Below, piece by piece: positions 17,055-26,349 of a stretch of 64,000 nucleotides of DNA. Position 1 is the stretch's first letter. Every line of letters begins with the position of its first letter. Origin of the DNA: Paenibacillus monticola (lineage in GTDB: Bacteria > Bacillota > Bacilli > Paenibacillales > Paenibacillaceae); the NCBI RefSeq assembly GCF_009664975.1, contig NZ_WJXB01000001.1, positions 1,028,699 through 1,092,698 on the forward strand. Direction: 5' to 3'. The notes under the pieces are model-generated. The model made no database searches. It was not told the origin of the DNA and was given only the letters and a program-made list of their open reading frames with translations. Made by a program: the position numbers and the translations under genes.

Positions 17055-19055
17055 ATGAGTAAACTACGATATGGTGTTGCCTATTACGATGAATATATGC
17101 CTTATGAGCGGCTCGCTGAAGATATCGCCATGATGAAGGATGCGGGCATTAACGTAGTCCGTATTGCGGAGTCCACCTGGAGTACCTATGAGCCGCAAAA
17201 TGGCGTATTCGACTTTACATCGGTAGATCGAGTACTGGATGCTATGCACGCAGCCGGAATTGCAGTTATTGTCGGGACACCTACTTACGCCGTTCCGACT
17301 TGGCTGGTGAAGGAGCATCCGGATGTGCTTGCAGTTACGGCCAAGGGTCTTGGACGTTATGGTGCCCGCCAGATTATGGACATCACGAATCCGGTCTATC
17401 TGTTTCATGCGGAGCGGATTATCCGTAAGCTGATTGGCCGGGTAAGCAAGCATCCTGCGGTCATCGGCTATCAGACAGATAACGAGACCAAGCATTACGA
17501 TACTGCAGGTGATAATGTACAGCTGCAGTTCGTCAAATATATGCGTGAGAAATTCGGCACGCTGGGGAATATCAATGAGCGTTTCGGGCTTGATTATTGG
17601 AGCAACCGGATCAACAGCTGGGAAGACTTCCCTTCGGTGGTAGGCACCATTAATGGTAGTCTTGGGGCGGAGTTCGCCAAGTTTCAGCGAGGGTTAGTTA
17701 ATCATTTTCTGGCTTGGCAAGTGGCACTGGTGAATGAGTATAAGCAGCCAGGACAATTTGTTACGCAGAATTTCGACTTTGAGTGGCGGGGATATTCGTA
17801 TGGTGTGCAGCCCGCTGTGGATCATTTTGCTGCTGCGGAGCCTTTCGATATTGTCGGTGTGGATATTTATCACCCGTCGCAGCATGAACTGACTGGAACG
17901 GAGATTTCATTTGGTGGCGATATGGCACGGTCACTGAAACGCGGCAATTATCTTGTTCTGGAGACACAGGCGCAAGCCTTTCCCCAATGGACACCTTTCC
18001 CGGGACAATTAAGGCAACAAGCCTTCAGCCATCTCGCCTCAGGTGCGAATATGGTAGCTTATTGGCATTGGCACTCTATCCACAATTCGTTCGAAACCTA
18101 TTGGAAAGGTCTGCTGAGTCATGACTTCAAGCCTAATCCGGTATACAACGAGGCCATGACGATTGGCAGGGATTTCCAAGCTTTAAGTCAGCAGCTAGTC
18201 GATTTGCGCAAGGATAACAGGGTTGCAGTGATGGTCAGCAACGAAGCATTGACGGCGATGGAATGGTTCAAGCTGCCTGACGGCAAGACGTATAACGATG
18301 TAGTGCGCTGGCTGTATGATGAATTGTACCGGATGAATGTCGAATGTGATTTTATTCAGCCCTCATTTAAAGAGCTCAATCAATACAGCTTGATCGTAGT
18401 TCCGGCGCTTTATGCCGTGGAGGATGTACATTTGGAGCACCTGAATGAATATGTTCGCCTAGGCGGGCATGTTGTATATTCCTTCAAAAGCGGTTTTACC
18501 GACGAGAACGTCAAGGTTCGGAGCACTCAGCAGCCGGGGATCATTAGCGAAGCCTGCGGGATAGGCTACAGCCTGTTCGTTACCCCTCATGAGGTGCACT
18601 TGAAGAGCGGGAGTATGGATCTGGGGACAGAGGGTGAAAAAATAGAAATTTGGATGGAGTTGCTTACTCCTACCACGGCTGAGGTACTGATCAGTTATGA
18701 TCATCCGCATTGGGGCGAATACGCCGCTGTGACTCGCAACCGTTATGGTCAGGGTACAGCAACTTATATGGGATGTATGACAAGCCCGGCTGTAGCCGGA
18801 AGTGTACTGAAAGAAGCTGTGCAAGAGGCTGGATTATGGGGCAGCAATCAGGAGCTTGCTTATCCGATAATCGTAAAATCTGGTTACAACAGTGATAATA
18901 AGGCAGTGCATTATTATTTCAATTACTCGGATACGCCTGCTTCCGTGGTGTATACACATGGCGAAGGTATGGAGCTCTTATCGGATTGTGCAGTGAAGCA
19001 GGCTGATCCTCTTGACCTTGATCCTTGGGGAGTATTGATTGTGCTGGAGGGTTGA
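17055..19055 (+). CDS. Glycoside hydrolase family 42 beta-galactosidase
   Basis: A 666-residue GH42 enzyme, normal length. The N-terminus YGVAYYDEYMPYERLAEDI is typical. The acid/base Glu is in YQTDNE (residue 144) and the nucleophile Glu in YLVLETQAQ (about 302). A trimerisation-type domain (about 380-590) and a C-terminal beta domain follow. No signal peptide, so it works on imported galactosides, releasing galactose from beta-galacto-oligosaccharides (family knowledge). It closes the operon 13930-19055 and so points to a galactan- or galacto-oligosaccharide-derived substrate for the importer. GAGGAGT precedes the start. Confidence 0.94.
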   Translation: MSKLRYGVAYYDEYMPYERLAEDIAMMKDAGINVVRIAESTWSTYEPQNGVFDFTSVDRVLDAMHAAGIAVIVGTPTYAVPTWLVKEHPDVLAVTAKGLGRYGARQIMDITNPVYLFHAERIIRKLIGRVSKHPAVIGYQTDNETKHYDTAGDNVQLQFVKYMREKFGTLGNINERFGLDYWSNRINSWEDFPSVVGTINGSLGAEFAKFQRGLVNHFLAWQVALVNEYKQPGQFVTQNFDFEWRGYSYGVQPAVDHFAAAEPFDIVGVDIYHPSQHELTGTEISFGGDMARSLKRGNYLVLETQAQAFPQWTPFPGQLRQQAFSHLASGANMVAYWHWHSIHNSFETYWKGLLSHDFKPNPVYNEAMTIGRDFQALSQQLVDLRKDNRVAVMVSNEALTAMEWFKLPDGKTYNDVVRWLYDELYRMNVECDFIQPSFKELNQYSLIVVPALYAVEDVHLEHLNEYVRLGGHVVYSFKSGFTDENVKVRSTQQPGIISEACGIGYSLFVTPHEVHLKSGSMDLGTEGEKIEIWMELLTPTTAEVLISYDHPHWGEYAAVTRNRYGQGTATYMGCMTSPAVAGSVLKEAVQEAGLWGSNQELAYPIIVKSGYNSDNKAVHYYFNYSDTPASVVYTHGEGMELLSDCAVKQADPLDLDPWGVLIVLEG

Positions 19056-19107
19056 TTTGTTGACCCGAATTTGCTAACATGTGATGTAACTTAATAGTTG
19101 TTTTGTT

Positions 19108-19255
19108 TTCTAGGGTTCCGCAGCTGCTAAATAGGCTGGCTGGTCCGAGGGAAAACGCATGAATCTGTGAATGTGCAGGCTCGTGTCTACACGGAGGGAT
19201 AAAAGCCCGGGAGGAATCGTCATACATGACGATCACCTTCCGGGCTTATTTGTAT
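19108..19255 (+). ncRNA. Guanidine-I riboswitch (ykkC-yxkD leader)
   Basis: The conserved blocks of this riboswitch occur in order: CTAGGGTTCCG (19110-19120), CTGGTCCGAGGG (about 19140-19151) and ACACGGAGGGATAAAAGCCC (about 19190-19207). The 3' block AAGCCCGGGAGG (19203-19214) also pairs with CCTTCCGGGCTT (19237-19248) to make a terminator followed by ATTTGTATTT. Guanidinium binding should hold the 3' block in the aptamer and prevent the terminator, turning on ykkCD. The neighbouring genes are exactly the guanidinium exporter pair, which confirms the call. Confidence 0.95.
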
Positions 19256-19271
19256 TTAGGGGGAGATGGAA

Positions 19272-19616
19272 GTGAAGAGGAATTCGGGTTGGGCAAAGGT
19301 CGTTGGCGCTGCGGTGCTGGAGGTGCTTTGGGTTATAGGGCTGAAGCATGCAGACACACCGTGGGAGTGGTTTATTACAGTAATAGCGATTGCGGCCAGC
19401 TTCAGTGTGATGATCTCCGCAAGCAAGACACTGCCAGTTGGCACGGTATATTCTGTATTTGCAGGACTGGGATCTGCCGGAACGGTACTGGCAGATATCC
19501 TGTTCTTTGGTGAACCGTTCAAGCTTATGAAGCTGATGTTGGTGCTTCTGCTGCTGACCGGCGTGATAGGCTTAAAAATGGTAACCCATGACAACACAGT
19601 TAAGGAGGTGTCTTAA
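19272..19616 (+). CDS. ykkC: Guanidinium exporter subunit, SMR family (YkkC-like)
   Basis: A 114-residue four-helix small multidrug resistance protein. GTG 19272 is preferred because the ribosome site GGGGGAG abuts ATG 19266 but lies about 6 bases before 19272. Residues include EVLWVIGLKHAD in helix 1 (membrane-embedded Glu) and LPVGTVYSVFAGLGSAGTVL, characteristic of the YkkC half of the heterodimeric exporter. The gene is followed directly by its partner. Such pairs expel guanidinium and are controlled by the upstream riboswitch. Confidence 0.93.
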   Translation: MKRNSGWAKVVGAAVLEVLWVIGLKHADTPWEWFITVIAIAASFSVMISASKTLPVGTVYSVFAGLGSAGTVLADILFFGEPFKLMKLMLVLLLLTGVIGLKMVTHDNTVKEVS

Positions 19617-19931
19617 ATGGCTTGGTTATTTCTTGTCATAGCCGGACTCTTCGAAATGTATGGGGTGTCGATGATTAGCCAACTGCATAAGAATCGCAGC
19701 TGGCAGGGTGTTGTTAAACTTTTTCTTGGTTTTGGAGGGAGCTTCTTTCTACTGTCACTAGCCATGAAGAACCTGCCAATGGGGACAGCCTATGCGGTGT
19801 GGACGGGAATCGGCGCCTCCGGCGGAGCATTCTTGGGCATGCTGCTGCATGGAGAAGCACGAGACCTGCGGCGGATAGCTTGTATCATCTTGATTCTGGG
19901 TGCGGCAGTAGGTCTTAAGGTAATCGCCTAA
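19617..19931 (+). CDS. ykkD: Guanidinium exporter subunit, SMR family (YkkD-like)
   Basis: A 104-residue SMR protein starting immediately after the ykkC stop. It has four hydrophobic segments, the helix-1 Glu in LFEMYGVSMI, and MGTAYAVWTGIGASGGAFLG, typical of YkkD/SugE-like subunits. It pairs with YkkC in an antiparallel or asymmetric exporter of guanidinium. Expression depends on the guanidine-I riboswitch at 19108-19255. Confidence 0.93.
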   Translation: MAWLFLVIAGLFEMYGVSMISQLHKNRSWQGVVKLFLGFGGSFFLLSLAMKNLPMGTAYAVWTGIGASGGAFLGMLLHGEARDLRRIACIILILGAAVGLKVIA

Positions 19932-20027
19932 GATAATTTAAATATTTGGACACTTATCCATGTTTTTGAAATGCTTAACGTGGTAAGTATAATAAGTAAA
20001 CAACTGATCTCTAAGGGGACTTTAAAT

Positions 20028-20891
20028 ATGAATAGGGAAATTTCTAACCGGCTGCTGCTTTCGGATGGGGCTTCTGTGCCCAGAATTGGGCAAGGAACGT
20101 GGTTTATGGGTGATAAGGAGGCCCAAAGGGCAGAAGAGATTGCGGCCTTGAGACTGGGCGTGGAGCTGGGTCTGGATCTGATAGACACGGCTGAAATGTA
20201 TGGAGATGGGCGATCGGAGGAGTTGGTTGGAGAAGCTATAGAAGGCATCAGGGATAAAGTGTTTCTTGTATCGAAGGTGTATCCGCATCATGCTGGGAAC
20301 GAGCATCTTGCCCGCAGTTGCGAAGAAAGTCTGAGCCGACTGAAGACCGATCATCTGGATCTTTACCTGCTTCACTGGCGGGGGAATATTCCGCTTGAGG
20401 AAACTGTAGAAGGTATGGAGAAGCTGGTGGCTGCAGGCAAAATAGCCAGATGGGGCGTATCCAATCTCGACATGGGGGATATGAAGGAACTATTGCATAT
20501 AGCTGAGGGAACTCATTGTGTTACGAACCAGGTACTCTACCATTTGGGCTCCAGAGGAATTGAGCATGAGCTGCTACCTTGGTTAAGAGGCCACAAGATC
20601 CCGGTAATGGCTTACTCTCCCTTGGCGCAAGCCGGCTCACTACGTAAAGGACTGCTTGAGAGTGAGGCTGTGCAGGAAATTGCCTTTGCTCACGGAGTTA
20701 CACCTCTACAAGTGTTGTTGGCTTGGTCGATCCGTGATGGGGATATTATCGCCATTCCCAAAGCGGGCACGGTGGAGCATGTTGCCGAGAATGCGGCTGC
20801 CGGGTTGATTACCTTCACTAAAGATGATTTGTGGAAACTGGAGGATGCTTTTCCAAGACCATCCTGGAAGGTTCCGCTGGATATGATTTGA
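20028..20891 (+). CDS. Aldo/keto reductase
   Basis: A 287-residue NADPH-dependent oxidoreductase. ATG 20028 is chosen because AAGGGG lies 9 bases before it. Catalytic tetrad: Asp in DLIDTAEMYGDG (Asp and Tyr), Lys in FLVSKVYPHH, and His in DLYLLHWRG. The NADP-binding C-terminal segment IAIPKAGTVEHVAENAAA is present. The substrate is unknown; members of this group reduce small aldehydes such as methylglyoxal. It stands alone between ykkD and a terminator. Confidence 0.93.
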   Translation: MNREISNRLLLSDGASVPRIGQGTWFMGDKEAQRAEEIAALRLGVELGLDLIDTAEMYGDGRSEELVGEAIEGIRDKVFLVSKVYPHHAGNEHLARSCEESLSRLKTDHLDLYLLHWRGNIPLEETVEGMEKLVAAGKIARWGVSNLDMGDMKELLHIAEGTHCVTNQVLYHLGSRGIEHELLPWLRGHKIPVMAYSPLAQAGSLRKGLLESEAVQEIAFAHGVTPLQVLLAWSIRDGDIIAIPKAGTVEHVAENAAAGLITFTKDDLWKLEDAFPRPSWKVPLDMI

Positions 20892-20918
20892 GGGTTTCAC
20901 AATTATATATGGTGTTGA

Positions 20919-20966
20919 GATAACCGTCTGGGAAATTGCCGGACGGTTATTTCTTGTTTTTTTTTG
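20919..20966 (+). terminator. Terminator after aldo/keto reductase gene
   Basis: ATAACCGTC (20920-20928) pairs with GACGGTTAT (20942-20950), followed by TTCTTGTTTTTTTTT. Confidence 0.8.
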
Positions 20967-21152
20967 TTATGGTAATATACAGATAAGTTTGCATTAATAA
21001 ATAAAATATAAATAACAAATACAAAAAAGTATTTAACTTTTCATTAGCAAATTGTAATATAAACATCAAAAGCCATTATGCAATCTATAATTGTTGCCAT
21101 AGCGAGTGAGTTCCGCTTTATGCTAACAAGAATAACAGGAGGAATAAGATTC

Positions 21153-22496
21153 ATGACCAAGATTGAATTTCCGCAAGACTTTATCTGGGGTGCGGCAACA
21201 GCTTCCTATCAGATTGAAGGGGCCTACCAGGAGGATGGGCGGGGTTTGTCGATTTGGGATACGTTCTCTCGCATTCCGGGCAAGGTTATAAATGGTGATA
21301 ATGGTGATATAGCTTGTGACAGTTATCATCGTTACCGCGAAGATATCGCTTTAATGAAAGAGCTGGGTATCAAATCGTATCGTTTCTCGATCGCTTGGCC
21401 GCGTATTTTTCCGGAAGGTACCGGGGAAGTTAATGCTAAAGGTTTGGAATTCTATGAATCCTTTATTGATACTTTGCTGGAAAATGGCATAGAGCCGGTA
21501 TGCACTCTGTATCACTGGGACTTACCACAGGCTTTGCAGGATAAAGGAGGCTGGCGCAACCGCAGCACCATTGAGGCGTTTGTCGGATATTGTGAGATGC
21601 TATTTAGAACTTTCCACGGTAAAATCAAACAGTGGTACACGATTAATGAGCCCTGGTGCGCTTCGTTTCTGTCTCATTATTATGGAGAGCATGCTCCAGG
21701 GGACAAGGATTTGCAGATTGCAGTCGATGTGGCCCATCATCTGCTCATAGCTCATGGAGGAGCCGTTAGGAAGTTCCGCGAACTCCAGTATGACGGCAAG
21801 ATTGGATATGCACCGAATGTGACTTGGATGGAGCCCTACAGTTCACGGCAGGAGGATCTAGATGCCTGCAGAAGACAGAATGGCTGGTTTCTGGAGTGGT
21901 TCATGGATCCGGTATTCAAGGGTAAATACCCGTCCTTTCTTGTAGAGTGGTTCCGTGAAGCTGGTGCTGAACTGCATATAGTCGAGGGTGATATGGAGCT
22001 TATCAGTGAGCCTATTGATATGCTGGGTATCAATTATTATAACGGCTCAGTTGCCAAGTTCGACAAGGAAGCCGGACTTATACAATGCAGCACGATGAAT
22101 GTTGGCTACGAACATACGGATATCGGCTGGCCGATCTATCCACAAGGTTTTTATACCGTTTTAAGCTACATTCATTCCTTGTATGGAGATATTCCGATTT
22201 ATATTACGGAGAATGGTGCATGCTATAACGAAGAGCCGGTAGATGGAGTGGTGTCCGATCAGAGACGCATTGAGTTCATCCACAAGCATTTGATTCAGTT
22301 AGAACGCTGCTTAACTTCTGGTATTCCCGTCAAAGGCTATTATTGTTGGTCTTTGATGGACAATTTTGAATGGGCATATGGCTATACCAAACGTTTTGGT
22401 CTGATCCATGTGGATTACAACACGCTTCAACGAACCAAGAAGGATAGCTATTACTGGTACCAGGATACGATAGCAAACGGTGGGTTTGATATTTAA
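21153..22496 (+). CDS. Glycoside hydrolase family 1 beta-glucosidase
   Basis: A 447-residue GH1 enzyme. ATG 21153 follows ACAGGAGGAA; an upstream in-frame start at 21078 lacks a site and would add non-family residues. Landmarks: FIWGAATASYQIEG at the N-terminus, acid/base Glu in TINEPW (about residue 165), nucleophile Glu in YITENGA (about 353), and SLMDNFEWAYGY with the aglycone-site Trp. The enzyme is cytoplasmic and unphosphorylated-beta-glucoside specific in most relatives without the phospho-binding SKxxY loop, which is not seen here. The upstream 190 bases are AT-rich with no clear operator. Confidence 0.95.
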   Translation: MTKIEFPQDFIWGAATASYQIEGAYQEDGRGLSIWDTFSRIPGKVINGDNGDIACDSYHRYREDIALMKELGIKSYRFSIAWPRIFPEGTGEVNAKGLEFYESFIDTLLENGIEPVCTLYHWDLPQALQDKGGWRNRSTIEAFVGYCEMLFRTFHGKIKQWYTINEPWCASFLSHYYGEHAPGDKDLQIAVDVAHHLLIAHGGAVRKFRELQYDGKIGYAPNVTWMEPYSSRQEDLDACRRQNGWFLEWFMDPVFKGKYPSFLVEWFREAGAELHIVEGDMELISEPIDMLGINYYNGSVAKFDKEAGLIQCSTMNVGYEHTDIGWPIYPQGFYTVLSYIHSLYGDIPIYITENGACYNEEPVDGVVSDQRRIEFIHKHLIQLERCLTSGIPVKGYYCWSLMDNFEWAYGYTKRFGLIHVDYNTLQRTKKDSYYWYQDTIANGGFDI

Positions 22497-22612
22497 TATG
22501 GTGAATTTGCGGGAGCCAAGCGTTACATGCTAGCTTCCGTTTCTTCTAAGCAGGAGCTCTTAAATGTTGTCAACAATGTTCATGACGAAACCGTGTTTTC
22601 AATTTGGTGACA

Positions 22613-22627
22613 AAGAAAGCGCTTTGA
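22613..22627 (+). promoter_or_regulatory. cre-like catabolite operator upstream of mtlA
   Basis: AAGAAAGCGCTTTGA contains the symmetric core AAAGCGCTTT and matches 13 of 15 positions of the CcpA cre consensus. It lies about 85 bases before mtlA. Nearby TTGTCAACA (about 22567-22575) and GGTGACAAA (about 22606-22614) form a loose TTGTCA/TGACAA inverted pair resembling MtlR operator halves; that part is uncertain. Confidence 0.6.
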
Positions 22628-22710
22628 TTTAGGATGTGTACATAGGGGATGACCTTTAACAAGCTTAACAGCAAAGGAGTCCCATTCAATAATTTAAGGG
22701 GGCATTTCAA

Positions 22711-24159
22711 ATGGCCACAACGGCAACTAAGCAAAATTCATCCGGTGGGGTACGGGTGAGAGTACAACAATTCGGCCGTATGCTTAGCGGTATGGTTATG
22801 CCGAATATCGGCGCTTTTATCGCCTGGGGGTTAATTACAGCTTTATTCATCCCAACAGGCTGGCTGCCTAATAAAGATTTGGCAACACTGGTTGATCCAA
22901 TGATCAAATTCCTGCTGCCTTTACTTATCGGTTATACTGGCGGTCAGATGATTCACGGCAAACGCGGTGGAGTAATCGGGGCCATAGCCACGATGGGCGT
23001 TATTGTCGGTTCCGATATTCCTATGTTCCTTGGAGCCATGATCGTCGGTCCATTGGCAGGCTGGATACTGAAACAATTCGACCGTGCGGTTGAAGGCAAA
23101 ATCAAAGCTGGCTTCGAAATGCTGGTCAACAACTTTTCATTGGGGATTATCGGCGGGGCTTTAACCCTTGGAGCCTATAAAGGTATCGGACCGCTAGTAG
23201 TAGGTCTTACCAATATATTGTCCGATGGAGTAGAGTTTCTTGTCAACAATCATCTGCTGCCGCTGGTCAACATTATTATTGAACCGGCAAAAGTGTTGTT
23301 CCTGAACAACGCCATCAACCACGGGATACTTAGTCCAATAGCGGCTGAAGAGTCCGCAAGATTAGGGAAATCCATTCTGTTCATGCTCGAATCGAACCCT
23401 GGACCAGGGCTTGGTATTCTGCTGGCTTACTGGCTGGTAGGACGTGGATCTGCTAAATCGTCCGCACCTGGTGCGGTTATCATTCACTTCTTTGGCGGTA
23501 TTCACGAAATTTACTTCCCTTACATCTTGATGAATCCCCGCCTGATCCTGGCTGTTATCGGTGGTGGTGTTACTGGTACATTTACTTTCCAATTGCTGGG
23601 TGCAGGTCTTACAGCCTCTCCTTCTCCGGGTAGTATCTTTGCCTACATTGCAATGACGCCTAAGGGTGAATTCTTCCCGATGTTTGCGGGTGTAATAGCT
23701 GCAACTGTTGTATCCTTCCTCATTGCTTCTGTTCTGCTGAAGACCAGCAAGAAGAACGGCGAAGAAGAAGAAGATCTGGAAGAAGCAGCAGCAAGAGTAA
23801 GAGAAATGAAATCCGCGGGTACAGCAGCGCAAACAGCAGCTACTGTAGTCACAGCTAACGTTGCCGCTAATGTCCGCAACAAAGCTGATGTTAACAAAAT
23901 TGTCTTCGCTTGCGATGCAGGTATGGGTTCCAGTGCCATGGGTGCTTCCGTGCTGAGAAAGAAATTGCAAGCAGCAGGCATTAACATTACAGTCGTTAAC
24001 TCTGCAGTCAGTGAAATTCCGGCAGACGCCGATATCGTGATTACCCAGAAGACGCTGACTGATCGTGCAATTGCCAACAGTCCGAATGCAGAGCATATCT
24101 CTATTGACAACTTTCTGAAGAGTCCTAAGTATGATGAGCTCGTGGAACGTTTGAAGTAA
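22711..24159 (+). CDS. mtlA: PTS mannitol transporter, EIICB component
   Basis: A 482-residue protein combining the membrane EIIC domain (about residues 1-340, many hydrophobic helices, with GKRGGVIGAIATMGVIVGSD and GGIHEIYFPYILMNP) and a cytoplasmic EIIB domain with the phospho-cysteine in FACDAGMGSSAMG (about residue 396). It lacks the EIIA domain, which is encoded separately by mtlF at 26350. It imports mannitol while phosphorylating it to mannitol 1-phosphate. The linker (about 350-385) is Glu- and Ala-rich. The ribosome site is AAGGGGG. Confidence 0.96.
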   Translation: MATTATKQNSSGGVRVRVQQFGRMLSGMVMPNIGAFIAWGLITALFIPTGWLPNKDLATLVDPMIKFLLPLLIGYTGGQMIHGKRGGVIGAIATMGVIVGSDIPMFLGAMIVGPLAGWILKQFDRAVEGKIKAGFEMLVNNFSLGIIGGALTLGAYKGIGPLVVGLTNILSDGVEFLVNNHLLPLVNIIIEPAKVLFLNNAINHGILSPIAAEESARLGKSILFMLESNPGPGLGILLAYWLVGRGSAKSSAPGAVIIHFFGGIHEIYFPYILMNPRLILAVIGGGVTGTFTFQLLGAGLTASPSPGSIFAYIAMTPKGEFFPMFAGVIAATVVSFLIASVLLKTSKKNGEEEEDLEEAAARVREMKSAGTAAQTAATVVTANVAANVRNKADVNKIVFACDAGMGSSAMGASVLRKKLQAAGINITVVNSAVSEIPADADIVITQKTLTDRAIANSPNAEHISIDNFLKSPKYDELVERLK

Positions 24160-24207
24160 GAGGCAAAATTGTACATTGATATTTTAAACGTATAAAATGG
24201 TGAATAA

Positions 24208-24244
24208 AGGAGACGCTGGCTGACAAAGCCAGCGTTTGTCTCCA
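24208..24244 (+). other. Long intercistronic hairpin between mtlA and mtlR
   Basis: GGAGACGCTGGCT (24209-24221) pairs with AGCCAGCGTTTGTCTCC (about 24227-24243), with a 5-base loop. There is no T-run, so it looks like a processing or stability hairpin that lowers expression of the regulator relative to the transporter. Confidence 0.6.
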
Positions 24245-24266
24245 TTTAAGGCGAGGGTCCCCAGAT

Positions 24267-26333
24267 ATGAGGAAAATTACCGCCAGGCAACGCCAGATGA
24301 TATTGCTCCTCTTAGGAGTGAGTGAGGGAATTACGGCGGCTGAAATTGCGGCAGGTACTAGAGTAAGCGTAAGAACCGTTCATCGGGAAATGGAAGACAT
24401 CGAGTTGATCCTGCAGGATTTCGGTCTGGATTTAAGCAGGAAATCAGGAAAAGGGCTTCAATTGAACGGTCCTGAGGCCGGTCTTGAGAAATTGCGTCTT
24501 TTTTTGCGGGAAGAAAAGTTGGCGGAGTACTCGGGTGAGGACCGTAAAGTATATGAGTTATGTGCTCTACTGGAGGCTGAGGAGCCTGTAAAGCTCTACT
24601 CCCTTGCTCATTCATTGAAGGTAACCGTGGCATCGATCAGCTATGATCTGGATGAACTGGAGCCGTGGGTCCGAAAGTTCGGATTACTTCTGGTGCGCAG
24701 AAGAGGATACGGTGTGGAGATCACCGGTTCTGAGATAGACAAACGCCGGGCCATAAGCCGTCTGGCCGCTGAACATCTTGATTTGTCAGATTTGGTGGGC
24801 CATAACTTGCAGCTTGATGTGAATCCAATATTCAAGATGCTGTTGTCTACTGTAGGTAAGAATAATCTTATGCACGTGGAGAACACGTTATGGGACATGG
24901 AATGGAAATGGACAACAGAACTGCCGGAAATCGTATACATGGAGCTTCTGCTGGGTCTAGCCGTTACTACAAGACGGATAGAGATAGACAGAGGTGTGGA
25001 TAGCGCCGAAGAGGCGGGATATACACGTTTGTCTAATCATCGTAATATTGCAGGTGCAGAGATTTATGCGCAGCGGCTGGGTGAGACTTTGGGTCTGAAA
25101 TTTCCATCGGTGGAAATTGTTTATATTGCCGGATTATTTGATCAGGTTCAGGATTCATTCTCCTCTGCAGGCTTTGCTTATGGAGATATTGAGTTGATGG
25201 AAATTGTATATAGACTGACGGAGAGTGTTGTGAAGCGGACAGGGATTTCCTTCCAAAGCGATCGCTCACTACGAGAAGGTCTGCTTGAGCATATTGATCC
25301 GGCGTTGAAACGGATTCGTGAAGGAACCCGTATTCGAAATCCTCTTCTTGGACCCATACGCAGAGATTATGAATACTTATTCAATATCGTCCGGGCAGCG
25401 GTTGAGGATTTGCAGATGGAGCCGGAAATTCCGGATGAAGAAATCGGGTTTCTGGTCATGCACTTTGGTGCATCCGTGGAACGATTGAATCAACTTAGGC
25501 GTAATGTACGGGCCATTCTCGTCTGTGCCAGTGGGTTGAGCTCTTCACGGCTGTTGGCTACAAGGCTTACAAAGGAGATGCCGCAGATTGTAATTCTACG
25601 GAATATTTCCTGGTACGAGGCTGCTCGGCTGCCGGAGGATACCTATGATCTGATTATTTCAACGATTGATCTTCCACTGGATAAAGACCGATATATCAAA
25701 ATCAGCCCTCTGCTGTCAGCGGAAGAAATAGAAAAGCTGCTGAATTACATTCAGAATACTACATTGAGTGATCGGAAGATTTCTTCACCCGGCGAACCTG
25801 ACAAATCGGTTCGGGAGGAAGCAGCATTAGACCGAATGAAGAGTCATCAAAGCATTCTGAATGAGATGGTTAGTTTGCTCGAACGTTTCCGGTTTCATCC
25901 GTTGGATAACAGTGGGATGAGCTTGCGAACAACACTTTCGGAAATGCTGGATATGCTGAGTGGCAGCGGTGTGATCGGTGATGCCGATATTCTGCTGGAG
26001 CGTCTGCTGGAACGGGAGAGAATGGCCAGTCAAGTCATTCCAGATACAAGGCTCGCGCTGTTCCATACACGAAGCAGCCACATTCATATGTCCTCGTTGA
26101 CGTTATATCGTCTGAGACAGCCCGTTCATCTGGAAGGGAACACCGAGGTCAGAGTGATTCTGCTCATGCTTGCCCCGCGCAAGTTATCTAAGGAGAGTCT
26201 GGAAGTGCTCAGTGAAATTAGCGCCTTGCTGCTGAATTCTGAATTAGTCAAGCTGTTGGAGGAACGGACGGAGTCGGAGATCAGGCGATATTTATCGTCA
26301 GAACTCCTGCGTTTTTTTGAAAATAAAATTTGA
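24267..26333 (+). CDS. mtlR: PRD-containing mannitol operon activator MtlR
   Basis: A 688-residue PTS-controlled activator. Domains in order: N-terminal helix-turn-helix (GITAAEIAAGTRVSVRTVHREMEDI, described by its ends at residues 15-40), a second winged helix, two PTS regulation domains (about 185-400, with conserved His in the EIGFLVMHFGA segment), an EIIB-like domain with Cys in VCASGLSSSRLLATR (about 415), and an EIIA-like domain (about 530-680) with His in LALFHTRSSH. Phosphorylation of PRD2 activates, and EIIA/EIIB phosphorylation inhibits, in Bacillus and Geobacillus homologues. It is placed between transporter and EIIA genes, as in Geobacillus. Confidence 0.95.
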   Translation: MRKITARQRQMILLLLGVSEGITAAEIAAGTRVSVRTVHREMEDIELILQDFGLDLSRKSGKGLQLNGPEAGLEKLRLFLREEKLAEYSGEDRKVYELCALLEAEEPVKLYSLAHSLKVTVASISYDLDELEPWVRKFGLLLVRRRGYGVEITGSEIDKRRAISRLAAEHLDLSDLVGHNLQLDVNPIFKMLLSTVGKNNLMHVENTLWDMEWKWTTELPEIVYMELLLGLAVTTRRIEIDRGVDSAEEAGYTRLSNHRNIAGAEIYAQRLGETLGLKFPSVEIVYIAGLFDQVQDSFSSAGFAYGDIELMEIVYRLTESVVKRTGISFQSDRSLREGLLEHIDPALKRIREGTRIRNPLLGPIRRDYEYLFNIVRAAVEDLQMEPEIPDEEIGFLVMHFGASVERLNQLRRNVRAILVCASGLSSSRLLATRLTKEMPQIVILRNISWYEAARLPEDTYDLIISTIDLPLDKDRYIKISPLLSAEEIEKLLNYIQNTTLSDRKISSPGEPDKSVREEAALDRMKSHQSILNEMVSLLERFRFHPLDNSGMSLRTTLSEMLDMLSGSGVIGDADILLERLLERERMASQVIPDTRLALFHTRSSHIHMSSLTLYRLRQPVHLEGNTEVRVILLMLAPRKLSKESLEVLSEISALLLNSELVKLLEERTESEIRRYLSSELLRFFENKI

Positions 26334-26349
26334 AAGCGAGAGAAACCAT

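Noticed and set aside
21078..21152. Upstream start for the GH1 gene adding 25 residues
   Set aside because: No ribosome site precedes 21078, and the family-type N-terminus begins at 21153 behind AGGAGG.
23362..24245. Long open frames antisense to mtlA (up to 244 codons)
   Set aside because: They are complements of a strongly supported gene, cysteine- or serine-rich in the manner of shadow frames, with no motifs.
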